A stretch of DNA of 62,000 bases from Symbiodinium natans (GCA_905221605.1 CAJNDS010002139.1:1-62000); one strand, 5' to 3'; counted from the first letter of the stretch, positions 34,279 to 46,495 are shown. Notes: generated by a model from the letters alone, not told the origin. Translations and numbers: made by a program.

Positions 34279-34485
34279 ATGAGCTCAACAGAAGTTTACT
34301 TGAAGCAGGTCTTCGTGAAGTACCAAAACGACATGCATTCTGACATGTCCAAGGGCATACTGTTGACGAGAACCTTCCCAGCTACTCAGGCCTCTGCAAT
34401 ATGCTCTGGTAGGACTAGGATCCATGTTCAAGGCGCAACATGTTGGGGGCAAGTGGGCCGTGCGAAGAGCTGTACGAGGATTTAG
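34279..34485 (+). CDS. Candidate coding segment, unknown protein
   Basis: The plus strand from ATG at 34279 is open for 68 codons (STEVYLKQVFVKYQNDMHSD, then SKGILLTRTFPATQ). It is protein-like at the start and weaker later, so an exon end near 34390 is likely. The family is not recognised. Confidence 0.25.
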   Translation: MSSTEVYLKQVFVKYQNDMHSDMSKGILLTRTFPATQASAICSGRTRIHVQGATCWGQVGRAKSCTRI

Positions 34486-35399
34486 AATGTAGAGTGCTAG
34501 CCAGGGCTGCCCGAGGAGCGAAGATTTGGACAATTGCCCAGCTGAACATATGGTGCGGGACATGATATCTTCAGCGTTTACTTGAATGTGGCGGTGTTGA
34601 AGAATGCTTAACCGTGTATGAATAAGTTGGGGAGTTGTTCAAGCAAGGATAATACGGGACCGGGGTGGATGCGGGGACATTGCTTTTCAGGCACAGACGC
34701 CAACATGCTGGACCCCACACATTGAAATAACTAGGACCTGGATGCGCTGGAGTCAAAAAGTTGAAAGTACTTACGAAACAAAGTGACGCTCTCAGGAGTC
34801 CTGCTCCGGGCCACTTCCCTAAGCAAAACAGAAAAGGATGTTACATAAAACGCTGCTACTCTCTCCAGAATGCTTTTCCACGAAGGCTGCTCTCTCAGGA
34901 ATCCTGTTGCCGGCTTCTTCCCTTAATCAAGCTAACATGCAATATCGGTACAAGCCTGTTCCGGGCCTCCTCCCCTAAGTACATCTAAAAAGAAATTTCC
35001 TGCCAAAGAGGTCTCCCTCCTCCCCGTCTTCTGCGCTGGCGGCTTGGGAAGACTGCTTCCCGGCCCCTTATCCTAAATTGGCCCCAACTTCCAAAGCAAA
35101 TGAGCCAAGGGGATTGTCTGGTCTTCTCGGGCAAAAAATACCACGCGTTTCTTTTCATGGTGGCAGGCTTCCGGAACTGAAGTGCAAACAAGCATGTGTT
35201 GATTTTGAGAGTTTGCTTGGAAGTCTAAAGACCATAAGGCTTTGCACCTTTTCACGCCCGCAATCCTTGAAGCAAAACCGCATGTTTTCCAAGTGTTTGT
35301 ACATCTTCAAGCCCGGAGACCTTAAAACCCCAAAACCGTATATAAACACAGCTCGAGAACCCCAAAAAGTATCATACACCCCTCAGCGCCAATCCTGTG

Positions 35400-36500
35400 G
35401 ACTTGTTTGACGTTTTGGATGTTCCTTGTGCTTAGATCTGTAAACCACGAGTTCTGCTAAACTGTCAAATGTTGTCAGATCGTTACCGTCTCGTAAGAAA
35501 TACCAGATAAATATCTCAAGAACCCCGTGCCACTCCAGCATTGCACCATCAGGCGCGGGGCGATGCCAGGTGTCGCTTCAGTTCTGCGATCTCGTCTTGC
35601 TGCGCCTCGAAGGTTTTTTGGAGCAATCATTGAGGGCTTATAGAGTTGATGGTTGAGGGTTTACGGTTGAGGATTTACGGTTTAAAGGTTTGGGAGCCTA
35701 GGGATGGAGGATTCGAAGGGATGTGTCGGTTTATGGCTTTCGGAATTCAGGCGTGCTACTCCAAAGAGGATAAAAGGTTACGTAAAGAACTTTCCATGGA
35801 CTCTAGAGCCCTAAGCCCGACCATAAATCCTCTTCAGTGAAGTCTATTTCATGTTCTGGAACCGAGCCGAGGACCCTAGATCCCAGCGTGACTTGATTTA
35901 TGAACGGGTAATCAAAGCGACGTGACCCTTAAGATTAAGGCCCCCTGGGTCTCAGGACCTTCTCGGGTCTGCCAGGGATTTTGGGTTGGAGCAGTCGAAC
36001 ATGATTTGCCTCCCCGCGCGCTGCCGCTGTTGACCCCACACCCTGAAGCCCAACTCCTCAGACCCTACGCCAAACCCTGGACCCTATGAACCCTGCATCC
36101 TTGTTCCTGCCCTTGGTGAGGGTTTGTCAGATGTCACCCGCTGCCCAATCTCCAAATGATCCGACCGGCAGATGATCTGCAGTCGGCCAGTCGCCCACCC
36201 CGACATGATTTCTGGAGAGCCCACCAGGCTCCGGTGAGGAATAACGCTTTGGGAGAACGGCGACGACTGGGCACAAATATCACGAATTTGTAAGACTGTC
36301 CGTCTTACTGTTGAGTGACCGCTATAATATAGTCTTGTAGCTTTGTGATAGTACTATTCGGCAAGTTAATTTTGCACCAGCGATTTCTACTTCGCACCAG
36401 CATTGTCTATTTGTAGAACGAACGCAACACTTCACACACCGGGCTTTCTGACAACTCCTCCTGGGCTCCTAGTCATTTGTGAACATTGAACTACAGATGT
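35400..36500. other. No gene seen; contains repeat family 2 copy A
   Basis: I see no protein-like segment with splice signals here. The region holds telomere-like words near 35645-35700, repeat family 2 copy A, and CCCTGAA/CCCTAAA-like words near 36040-36100. Confidence 0.4.
35841..35968. repeat. Dispersed repeat family 2, copy A
   Basis: Shares with 39329-39471, in the same orientation and order, the words AGTCTATTTC, GGAACCGAGCC, CCCTAGAT, CCCAGCGTGACTTG, AACGGGTAATCAA, GTGACCCTT/TTGACCCTT and CTTCTCGGG. Noncoding in all frames. Confidence 0.88.
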
Positions 36501-36694
36501 TATGAGTGCAATAAAGTCGTCGAAAGCACACTAGTTTCATAAGTGCAAAGCCTGAGGCAGGTGCAACTCATCTTATTCGTGAGAGAAGGGTGATGATAAT
36601 GGCAGGTTATCCCCGGGCGCTCGCTTACGACGGCGGTTGCGCGGTAATTGCACGCAGTCAACCCCGAAAATGAACTCTTACAAACTGCCTGGAT

Positions 36695-36922
36695 GTGCTG
36701 GCGAAGCACTGCGATGTATGCCTGGAACATGGGGAGAAGGGACCACAGGGCTTTTCTGCACTTGGTGATCAGGCAGAACTTAAGAGACTTGCCGTTCAGG
36801 CTGTTAGGTGGCCAAATACACGACTGTCAAGGCCCGCGATACGGGAATTTCAGAAGTGGGTTAGAGTGGGACTACCACAAGACTCCGATTGCCAGCGCCA
36901 TGGCTTTAACTTGTTGTTCGGC
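36695..36922 (+). CDS. Open plus-strand segment, unknown
   Basis: Seventy-five open codons with moderately protein-like content (EHGEKGPQGFSALGDQAEL, then RPAIREFQKWVRV). No family recognition and no verified splice sites. Confidence 0.18.
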
Positions 36923-37243
36923 TGAGGGCTCGTTTAAGAACACAAGAAAACTTTTCGCTTCGGCCTCCGGCCGAGAGGCGTTGGGAACAAACAACAAGGG
37001 CAGGCGTCGCCCCAACCCCGAGAGACCTGCCAGATTTCATTGAAGGATGCCGCGGCGGGCGGTGGGGGCTACCAGGCCATATAACATGAAAGGTTGCGCC
37101 TTGAGGCGTTTGCCCCCCAGAAGCCCGAGGACCCGGCCAGGACCCCCAAGAAAATTTCGATGACGCACTCAGCGCGCTCGCAAGCACAATCTTGACAGGC
37201 AGCGCAACACACGCTCAGCTGGTAGGCTAACTTGAGGAGTAGT

Positions 37244-37600
37244 GTTTGCTTACGCTCAGCTTACGCTGCTGGACTTGGGGCCTTGGGAGGCCAATTTGAA
37301 GGGCACTGTTTTGCTTACGCTGATGGACTTTGGGGGCTTGGGGAAGGCACTGATGGACTTGGGCCTTTGGAAGGCCAAATTGCGGCTCCTAGGACCCAAG
37401 TCCATCAGGGTAAGCAAGCAGCACCTTTGAGGTTTGCTTCGACCCTTCCAGGGCCCCAAGTCCATCAGCGTAAAGCAAAGAGCACCCCTCAGGTTGACCT
37501 CCCAACACCCCAAATCCCTCAGCGAAAGCAAAAAGCACGCTCCACGTCTGGCACCCTTCACAGCTGGCCTCCCAAAGCCCCAAGTCCATCGTGAATTCTG
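37244..37600. repeat. Foldback array of a roughly 65-bp unit
   Basis: The left half (37256-37385) carries copies of GCTGATGGACTTGGGG followed by CCTTGGGAGGCCAA and GGGCACTGTTTTGCTTAC. The right half (37386-37600) carries the reverse complement of the same unit (CCCCAAGTCCATCAGCG followed by TAAAGCAAAGAGCACC). At least two or three copies occur on each side of a centre near 37385. The units are diverged. The structure could extrude a large hairpin and resembles a foldback element or an inverted minisatellite. Confidence 0.8.
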
Positions 37601-38254
37601 CCTGGGGCTCCGGCGACCAGCGGGCACGGAGGTTCTTCGGCACGCTGCGCGGAGTATTCGAACTCCAGCGCCAGCGGCCTTTCCTAAGAAAGGCTGCATT
37701 TGAAGCTATTACACACGGGAAAGGAAACGGTACAGGATCGGCGGCGTCTGACCTCGTTCGTGCAGAACTGCACATCAGATTGGAGCCAGATCATGGATAT
37801 CCTATCCCGAAGGTTGCCTTATGTTGCCTCAATTGGCTTGCAACGTTGCGCTTACTTAGCTTGTTTTGAGCTGGACCTGCTTACGTCTCGTGGGATTCCG
37901 TGATGCGTTTTGCACCTGACAAGGGGCTGAGCTGCACTCCAACGTGCATGTCGAATCTCAACCTTCAGACCTGGAATCTACATCTTTCTACGTTCAACTT
38001 AGCCGATTGAAGACTGCGCTGAAACAACTCGGGGGCGGGGGGAATTTTTACCCAAAGGAGTAGTCGCCCAACCAGAGTTTACCTCATGTATCCCCCTTCA
38101 AATCATATTATCCTCCTGAACCTCCCCATCGTCGGAATCAGAAGCTGGGCTTCTTGCACGACCGCGCCACGCCGCCTGCAAGCTTGGGTTGGATCACGCG
38201 TGGGAGCTTTGGGTGAGGGGTACTTAGCTTGGACTCAACTCGAAGGCAGAACGC

Positions 38255-38425
38255 ACACAGAGACACAGAGACAAACACAGAGACACAGAGACACACAGAG
38301 ACACGCAGAAACACACAGAGACACGCAGAGACTCAACCCGCAGACGCACAGACGCACGCACACAGACGCACAGAGACGCACACAGAGACACACACAGAGA
38401 TGCACACAGAGACGCACAGCATCGC
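38255..38425. repeat. (ACACAGAG)-type microsatellite
   Basis: Imperfect CACAGAGA, CACAGACG and ACGCACAG units. The frames over it translate to repetitive Thr/Gln/Arg/His or Val/Cys strings and are not genes. Confidence 0.92.
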
Positions 38426-39328
38426 GCCCACTGTGATACCTTAAGGGCCCTACAGCCTAATTAAGAGTAGTTTGGGAGGTCAAGGGCAGGCTTGAGGTTT
38501 GGCACTTTTTCGTGGGTATTCAAAAGTTCCTGCCTTGGTGAGGTCCAGCACGACCAGCAGGTTGTCCGCCTGCAGGCATGCCCAGAATTTGGAGGACCCA
38601 TGAGCGCTGTAACACAAGAAACCCTATACCCCAAAATCCCAACTCCTTTTTTTGAAGACACCCGATTTAGTCTTGCGACGCCGACGTGACCAAAAACCAT
38701 GCTCTTCCTGTCACTAAACCTCTGAACCTTAGAGGAACAGTTTTTCGTGTTCTGGAAGTGACCAGCTTCTTCGGGCTGGGGCTATGCCCCGGCGAGTATC
38801 TCAATGACCTACCTTTACTTTCGATTGAGGTCGACTAACCTTTGGGATGGGATTTTGGGGACCTGGCTGCGGCTTGGGGTTTAGCGTGTGGACAGACTCC
38901 CCCCAAATCCGCAACAGCCTCAACTTGCCTGCACCGGATGGGAACTGCACGCGTGGTGATTTTCTTGACGGGTCTTTGGGGGACGAACCACACGCTTGCG
39001 CCTCGCATTCTGAACCCCGAGACTAAGGCTGCCTCGTCCATGGCCGTCTTGAGCTGAGCCTCCAAGATTTTGGGGCTGAGGGGTGATTGGCTACATGTGC
39101 GTTTCACACACTCCAGTAGGTAGCTAAACTTTACATGGGCTGGTTTCGACGAATGCTCTTTTACTTTCTATAGCGGGCAGCCCTGGTTCCAGGTTCGTGA
39201 GTTTAGGGGCGGGCTGAAGCTTCCGGCTCCTTCATCGAAATCGTCGTGGGCGACGTTGCCACGGTCATTCTCGCCAAAGTCCAAGTCCAGGCTTTCGCCT
39301 GATTGCACGCTGAAGTGACAAAGCAGGA

Positions 39329-39471
39329 AGTCTATTTCCGGTCCCGGAACCGAGCCAAGGGCCCTAGATTCGGTGCTAGACCCCAGCGTGACTTGTGATA
39401 AACGGGTAATCAAGGAAACTTGACCCTTGCAGCACAAGAATGGCCCACTGGGCCTGAGGTCCTTCTCGGGC
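39329..39471. repeat. Dispersed repeat family 2, copy B
   Basis: Direct partner of 35841-35968, 3.5 kb away. It has a short insertion around ATTCGGTGCTAG and one after GACCCTTG relative to copy A. Confidence 0.88.
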
Positions 39472-40525
39472 AAGAATTCCCTTAACGCCGTAAGCAGTCA
39501 CTGCATCTTCTCACGAAGGTTTGGGGTTCTTAAACAATCCTCCCCTACTCCCCCGATTTCCAACGGAAGCGAGCACCGGCGGCCTCAAGCGGGGCCTCAG
39601 GAGTTTAGGGCTGGGGTCTCTGCCTAATATATACATATATGTGTATAGCCCGCGTTCTCGCCAAGTCCGAAACCAACAGCCTTGAACACCGGACGCTTTT
39701 AAAAGCTAAACCACACAGCCTAAATAACGAAAGGGCCTGAATTCTGTACCCTGGTCCCAAACCCCAAACTCACAAGAATGCACTGCGCACCCTTGGCTTC
39801 AAGGAGTGCTTGGCAACGAGCCCGCCAAGAGAACCACGGACCCGACTAGGTTCAGGGCTCGAGAAGCAAGCTTTCGGACTAGCCCGGTGTGGAAACACTA
39901 AGCGAGCAACTGAAGCCGGAAACTGCACCTGGTAGACATACAAAACGCACTGAAAATCCAGTGCGATTTCCTGTTCAGCGACCCTTGTATAGTCCATGCA
40001 ACCCCCACCTCCTTCTCGATCCTCTCTATCCTCTCTTTCCTCGGATGGCCAGAGGTAGGGTCTCGGGCTTAGCGCTGACCCCAATCCCCAATCTCACCAC
40101 ACCTCACCCGGCAAAGCTCACGAATACCGGCACACACCACAACTTTGACTACTTGCTTGCACTGGGTGCAGGCATACTTTCAGTGCATGCGCCGAACACT
40201 GCTGGGCACTGCTGTTGGTCAGGCTCCGCATCTTGCAGGTGCCGATGGATGAGTTTTTTCCCGCCCACCCAAGGTTGGATTCTTGCAGATAGCAAGCGCT
40301 TCGAGCGGCGGAGGCCACTGGCTATGTTTGCAATGGCGCAATTCTTCCTTCTGAACCTCCTCTGCGGAGGAGCGTGGGGCATGCGGCAGGCTGTGGCGGT
40401 GGCAAAGGCCGGGAGCATGCTGAACTTACATGGATTCGTGCCCGCTTCTCCTCTTGCGGAGCAGAAAAAAGTTCTGCTTACCTTGGAGCCTTACATCCCT
40501 ATACCCCAAAATCAGCAACCCTCAC

Positions 40526-40596
40526 CTGAACTTTTGCATTGTCGAGGGGCAATCCGAGGACGAATCCTCGCAAAAAACTTCGAAGCAGCTCCATGG
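40526..40596 (-). CDS. Candidate exon, unknown protein
   Basis: A clean exon: acceptor CCCCAG, 2 nt plus 23 codons, and a GTGAGG donor. It encodes MELLRSFLRGFVLGLPLDN and ends AKVQ. Another protein-like minus-strand segment follows near 40340-40375 (EEVQKEELRHCKHSQ), but its phase does not join simply. An upstream segment at about 40770-40880 (GGMPDILQESVLQGLVEEV) may belong too. The family is not recognised. The plus strand over 40300-40470 is also open (hydrophobic, MFAMAQFFLLNLLCGG), so the locus is ambiguous. Confidence 0.4.
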
Positions 40597-41859
40597 CTGG
40601 GGTTGAGGGTTTCTGATTGAGATTGAAAAACACAATTGTTTGTCCAAGATCTTTCGCGAAGAAATCTGTTTGGAATGCCGAGGAGGTCTATTGTGGCACA
40701 AGAAAGAATACAAGCCGGCCCATTGTTGACACAGCTATTGTCGGCTGCTCCTAAGCGGAATGGGCTCCAACGCGCACTTCCTCCACAAGTCCCTGCAGTA
40801 CTGACTCCTGCAGTATATCAGGCATCCCTCCTTTGCAGCAGATTGCTCGCAGTATTGCATACTGACACAAGCGTCCAAGACCTCCAAAGCTGGCTTGGGT
40901 ACGGCTATCTCTGGCAGTGGGAGCCCCTAAATTGTTGCTGCAACGGTGAGCGCGAGTCATTTTTGGCCACAACTGCCTTGGGCGGGAGGCAGGCAGCAGC
41001 GCCAGTTTCGATGCATGCGTGCCTAAAGGGGTGAAACGAACGCTCACAGAAAAGAAATGACTGCCTGCAATATTCTCCACCCCACCTGTGCTTCTGCCTA
41101 AACTGAAGTTAAAATCTATGAATGCCCAAAGCTAAGAAAGTCTATACAAGACTTCCGATTTCCGTCAGCAGCTGGTGCAGCTCATGCTAGCAGGCATCGG
41201 TTGCACCTCAGGGAGGCTTTGCAACATGCTGTGGGCCTTCAGTAGCTGGCGGGAGCTCAACCGAACGCACTGATAAAATGTAAACACACACACACACACT
41301 CGGCTACTAAGCGAAGGCCTCTCGAAAGAGCCAGAGTGCCAGTGCCTTGTGCCCGCTGACATCGCCGGAAATGCAACCAACCCCGCTCTGAATCATTCCT
41401 CTGAAGGGTGCGACTTAGAGTTGGGTCCCCTCAATTGAGAATCTACTCTCGAAGATTCTCGAAGTGTCTAGGGAAGTTGCCTCCCAGCCGGAAGCTGCCG
41501 TAGTGTTCCCGCATCAGCGCTTGCCGTGTCCTGGCTTCTAGGCTCTGATTCAAGACGCATTGGCCACCCGGCTGCACCCTTTCTTAGCGGCCTGCAGCAA
41601 GGAATGCAAGTCATGTGACCGACACTTTTGACAGATGCCTACGGAGTCTCAAAAAGCTCGACCCAGCACCGTCACCTGTGATACATCCACAGTAATCTTC
41701 AGCGAGTTCATGAATGACCTGTTGGCACCCTGTCCTTTGATTGTTTTGGAAGCCCTGCAGGGCATCTGCGTTGGAATACTCAGCCTTGCAGAGAGCACGA
41801 TATGTTCTGTCTGTCAAACGGTGATGCGGTCCACGCACTTCTGACTGAGTTTGCCAGCA

Positions 41860-42060
41860 CTCGCACTGCTACCTGCTACCCTTCAACATGACATGCCACT
41901 CGAAGGCATGTTTGGGAATCTTACAAACGGTGGGTTGGGTATTCACAGCCGTGTTTCCCTGGCATGGCAAACAACTAAATTCCACATCTGTCATGCGTGG
42001 GAAAGCTCGCGATGCCTGCGTGATCTTTCCCGTCTGCTCTTCGCGTTCCTGCGGCAGATC
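41860..42060 (-). CDS. Candidate exon, unknown protein
   Basis: The minus strand is open and protein-like: EREEQTGKITQASRAF, RMTDVEFSCLPCQGN, CKIPKHAFEWHVMLKG. The CxxC pair could be part of a zinc site, but no family is recognised and splice borders are not fixed. Confidence 0.3.
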
Positions 42061-42811
42061 GTTGACTCCATACTTGTTTGAGCTCTTCGCTCAGGCATAT
42101 CCAGACAAAATCAGGGGAGGGACACCGAGATTCCCGCAGACATCACGTGTTGCCACAGATTGAAGTGATTCGACCTCAAACCTGCCACTCCACCGGTACC
42201 ATGCTTTGGATACTGTGCCTGGAAACATGCCATCTGTTGTGCCTGACCTGGGAGGATACGCCGCACAAACTTTAGAGCTGTGGATGAGGGCGTCCAAGCC
42301 CCTGCTGAAGCATGCCATCATATGCCATCTAAGAATCACGATCTGGCAAACCAGGAATATATTGCCGACCAAAGCGGTGAAAGAAACACCCGGTCTACCC
42401 TGCTGATTGAATATGTTAGAGGAAGCCTTCGGAGGAAAAATCTGAAGACGGTTTGTTGGGGTATCAAGTAGTATCAAGCCAAAACAAACTCTTTTGTAAG
42501 ACAAAAAGGACTTCAGTGACTTCAGGGTTCTTTGGGGTCGGTTTAGGCCAAGTACTGGGTTATGGAATGGCGCGCATGACAGACAATATTCGAGACAATG
42601 AGGACTAGCTCTGAAAAGGCCCTAGTAGGGCTTTTCTGGACTGACGACGGGCCTATTTCCAGTGGACCTGCCCTCCTCACGCTTGCGAACTGCTCGATAA
42701 TCTGTTTTGACTTCCCTTTTCCGCAGGACACCTCTCTCTTGAGGCCATTGAGGCTTCAAATCACTTCAGGCTCCATTCTCCGCAGTTGCCAGTCTTCTCA
42801 AACCCACGCGT

Positions 42812-42873
42812 CCTCCCGCTGAAGCTGCTGCTCGCGTTTCGAAGCCAAGCGCTTCCACTGGAGGACCTCATTC
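42812..42873 (-). CDS. Candidate exon, coiled-coil, possibly 3' part of the SET gene
   Basis: After an ATGAG acceptor the minus strand reads VLQWKRLASKREQQLQRED and AWV. It is a charged, coiled-coil-like helix. It lies 0.3 kb downstream of the last SET-domain exon on the same strand and could be a C-terminal exon of that gene. Confidence 0.35.
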
Positions 42874-43197
42874 ATTGGGAGAAGCTTAAACCAGAGTCAC
42901 AACAACTGAAACCGTCAATCTGAAAGGTCGGAATGCGCATTCAACTCCGTGTCCGCGGCTAAACGCAACAGCCCTAAGCATAACCCGACGAGCATAACCC
43001 CAGCATAACCCGAGCATGCCTCTGCTGCAGCACCATTCGGCTGCACAGCCTCCCGAGCGGGGAGTGGTGGGGCGAGGGGGTTGTCGGTGAGGGCTGGAGA
43101 TACTGTATCTGTGTCGGCGTATAAGGGCCTTCCAGGACAAGCGTCACGCAACTTCTCCCCAACTTCTCATCCCCGAAGCCCGAGACCATGAAGAGAC

Positions 43198-44182
43198 CCT
43201 GCACACTTTTTTCTGACTTTCTTTCCGCACCGCACTTCGCACAGGCGCAGTCGAAGCCGAAGGCCTCCGCAGTCTGGAGAACCCTACATTTGCCTGAGAG
43301 TTCGTTTGTTGAAGACAGAGGGTGCAAGTACTGTGTCGTCCCGAGTGTTGGTGCCCACCAAAAGCACATGCCACTACCCGTAGCCTTACGCTCACCTGGT
43401 TGTGCTCATCTCCGCCCCCAAGACCACCCCTGCCTTTCGCAACCTCCGCTGGCGGTCCTGCTGGGATTCGGAGGTCACTGAAAATTTCAAAGCCCCTCGT
43501 GCTGTCAATACTAACCTGACATTGCAACTTTACACTTCTCTCAAAAGAAAACATCTACGACCTGCGGTATGCTATCCCTACCCACATGCCTCACGGTTGC
43601 CAGTAATGGACAAGTACGCGATTGTGAGCTCCTTGGGTCTGCGGCTTGTGTGCCTTTTTTGAGCTTCCTTCGCAGGAACTCAAGCCCCTCCTACCCATCA
43701 TCACAGCCTCACTTCACCCCCAGGCCCTGCATCTGTCGCTATACACCTCTCCTCTGAACGACAAATCCAGCAAAATGCAAAACTACAAACAACACACGCT
43801 GAACACCACCTGCACTCCCCCTGAAAAAAAACGCCTCACATCCGGGTCGCGCCGCCGCGCCGCACGCGGCGCTGCGCCTCGAGGACGAGGACGCCGCCAC
43901 GCACGAACCAAAGACACCTGAGTTTTGGGATGGTGGCATGACATGCAAAAAAGCGTGCAAGCTGACCAGGAGAAGACTTCACATACTATATGGGGACATA
44001 GACGAATAATGCTGGTTGTAAACTGTGACATACCCCAGCCGACACGACAGATCAAATCGTTTCCCCCCTTCGTTGAGTGGATGTTGCGTTGCTAATGCTA
44101 ATTGCCAGTCTGCAGTCGCGGCTCGAGGGGTCGCAGGAGTGGTTGACCATAGCCCCAGAGGGGTAGAGCGCAATTCCTCGGA
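43198..44182 (-). CDS. SET-domain protein lysine methyltransferase, SMYD-like, partial
   Basis: Minus-strand exons show the core SET motifs in order. Exon 44182 to about 44120 reads RGIALYPSGAMVNHSCDPS, the NHSCxP motif that binds S-adenosylmethionine. Exon 43631-43590 is exactly 14 codons, ELTIAYLSITGNRE, matching the GEEL(T)I-x-Y catalytic Tyr region, with a GC donor. Exon 43561-43536 reads RRCFLLRE with a GT donor. Exon 43264-43198 reads AFGFDCACAKC, the post-SET CxCxxC zinc ligands typical of SMYD proteins. The motif order and the RRxxLLxxFGFxCxCxxC block fit SMYD-type enzymes that methylate lysines of histones and other proteins. The 14-codon exon and RRCFLLRE do not meet in an obvious phase, so one border is wrong or a small exon is missing. 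The N-terminal SET part and any MYND zinc finger, expected above 44.2 kb, were not found. A possible further exon lies at about 44395-44290. Confidence 0.72.
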
Positions 44183-45353
44183 CTTGAAGTTTGCTTGGTG
44201 ATGCACGATGCACGTTGAGGGCCTTATGCTGTTCGCCGTTCAAGAGTTTCTCAATCCAGAGTTTCCATCTGTGAAGATGCAAATGGGCTTAAAAACTTTG
44301 GCAATCTGGCGGGGCTGCCGGTCCCACATCATAGGCGACATGCAAAAGCGGCCCAACGCCAACATTGCAAGCAAGACCCGCTCCTAGTTTAGGATTCAGA
44401 AAGTAATTAACCCTAGCATTCCAGTCTTCGCGAGGATTCTGGCCCGACCTTGAACGTACTTTGCCAAATATGTCAGCTGGAGGGCCCGTCTCGCGCCAAC
44501 GGGTCCCGGTGCGAAGGGGTCCCTGCCACGGCACTGTTCACATTGACTTCCTATCCAACAATGGCCCTCTTGAGCAGTGACCTCGAAAGCTCTCCGATGC
44601 CCAAAAACCAATCCCTAAAGCCTCTCCTTCAGGTCCCACTGCCCAGGTGCCTCAGGGACCAGCGCCATGGCGTTGAACGCGATCCTGCATCAGTAGTTCC
44701 AGGGTTGTCAGGCAATCCATTGTGAAAAGACTGTCGGTTCCATGGTCCAGGCGAGATGTCCGGACTCGAACTTTGGGTGTGGGCTTTGGCTTTGCGGACG
44801 CACAAAGATGAGCAAAAGCTTCAATCTGTTCTATCCCCTGCGACGCAATCCGCGTGGAAGACCTTCATAACGGGCGCGCCTGCAAAGCAAATGGTAGATC
44901 TCATCGCGGCGCGCGGTGCAAAGGAGGCGCACAGCATTGGCACCACCTCGCTTGGCTAGAGAAGTAGGCGTATCGGATCGTATGCGACAAGGATGGAGTA
45001 GGCACTTCAACAAAAGAAGTTTATGTGTAGTGATCTGTGGCCGCCAGAACTCTGGCTGCTGGAAGGTTGCTGGTTACCTACGCGCCGCTTCTTACGCTCA
45101 AGCTCGGTATCGTACCCCCTTCCAGCTCCACGCCCGAATTCCAGGCATGTATGCAGCTAAAGCCTGCTGGAGCCCCCATGCCTCCCCGCCTTCGAGCTGC
45201 TCCCCACGCGAAGATGGCAAGGACTGCGAGGCGTACCAGGGTTTGGACAGCATTGCAGCGATCACTTTTGTCAGGGCTTCTAAAGGGCTGAGGCTGAAGC
45301 ACTGGAGCGCACATGCAGACGTCGTGTGCATCTCTGTGTGTGCGCGCGTATGC

Positions 45354-45428
45354 CTCAACCATGGAATCCAGATCTCCCTCTGATGGTGTCAGCATCTCCA
45401 CATCTTCCCAGGAGTCGTGCACCACGTC
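45354..45428 (-). CDS. Candidate exon, acidic, unknown protein
   Basis: Exactly 25 phase-0 codons between a TTGGAG acceptor and a GC donor (GCATACG). They encode DVVHDSWEDVEMLTP and SEGDLDSMVE. It lies 1.2 kb upstream of the SET-gene exons on the same strand and could be an N-terminal exon of that gene. No motif supports this directly. Confidence 0.38.
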
Positions 45429-45839
45429 CTCCAAGAATGTCTGAATACTTTGGGGTTCCAGGTCACAAAGTGCCTAGTTTCAACTGTTCACCTTTAAGAC
45501 AATGCAATTTGCTTCCTCAACATTCCTCAACAGAAGAGGCCCTTTCAGCCTAAGCTGAACGTCCCCAAAGCCAAGCATCCGAGGACCCCTTTCAGTTCGG
45601 GCATCCCTCTGAGTCTGAGTGGTCCTCATCCTCCGCTGGCACCTTGTTGGCGGTAAGAATTCTCACATTTTTACTCTTGACCCTGCGTTCGGGGTTGAGG
45701 GATGTTTGGGTGAGCAAGATGCACACGACACCATCAACGCATCTGAGCTACATGAGAGCCAAGTAACCCACACGCCGCCACCCTCCTCATCGCCGAGAAG
45801 TGGGACAGGCCTGAAGTTGGGCTTCAAGCGCAGTGGGCA

Positions 45840-46047
45840 GGATACACGAGATACGCGACTCGCAGAGGAGTTCCATGGACTTTATAAAATGGATGTGCAG
45901 AGCTGCTCACATCAGGCACATGTCAAGCTCGTAACTGCACACGCCTTACGGACAATTGCTGCAACCCCTGGGGTTGAACACGAGCCTGTGGCCATAGAGG
46001 CTCCTCCGCCGAATGCTGAGCAGCCGAAGGGCAAGCCTCGGCAGTGA
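45840..46047 (+). CDS. Candidate C-terminal coding segment, unknown
   Basis: The plus strand is open to a TGA at 46045-46047 with RLAEEFHGLYKMDVQSCSHQ, then TIAATPGVEHEPVAIEA and a Pro/Lys-rich tail. It reads like protein, but the minus strand is also open and no acceptor was verified. Confidence 0.24.
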
Positions 46048-46263
46048 CAAGCGATGTACTGTAGGGTTGTAGGGCTCAGAGGGAGGAAGGGAGGGCAGCT
46101 TCTCCAGCTTCGGCTGCACGATCCCAGTCACAAAAGACGTCTACTGCATTCCAGGTTCTCACATGCTGTGTAATGGACCTTCGGCACCCCCTGTCTTGAC
46201 AAGTGCGACCCGTTGCGCTTGCACACGTTACCAACCAACTCTGTCGAGAAGCGGGCTCCAATA

Positions 46264-46284
46264 TCACACACACACACACACACT
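46264..46284. repeat. (CA)n microsatellite
   Basis: Uninterrupted CACACA run. Confidence 0.95.
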
Positions 46285-46495
46285 ACCAGCTAGCAAGTGC
46301 CAGCCACAATCTGCCATGAACAAACGACCACTAAAGCCGTTCGGATGCTTAGCAGAAACAACAGAGAAGATGGCCAAACTTGCAAACATGCTGCTTTCAG
46401 CATTCTGTGCCGTCATGCCGACTGCCAACCCAAGCGCTGTGCCTCATCATACTGGTCGCGTCTTTGCCCTGGCCTGCCGCGTTCTTTGCATCCAC

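Noticed and set aside
39889-40620. 243-codon plus-strand open frame
   Set aside because: Only a short hydrophobic middle part looks protein-like. The minus strand has a better-delimited exon (40526-40596) overlapping its 3' part.
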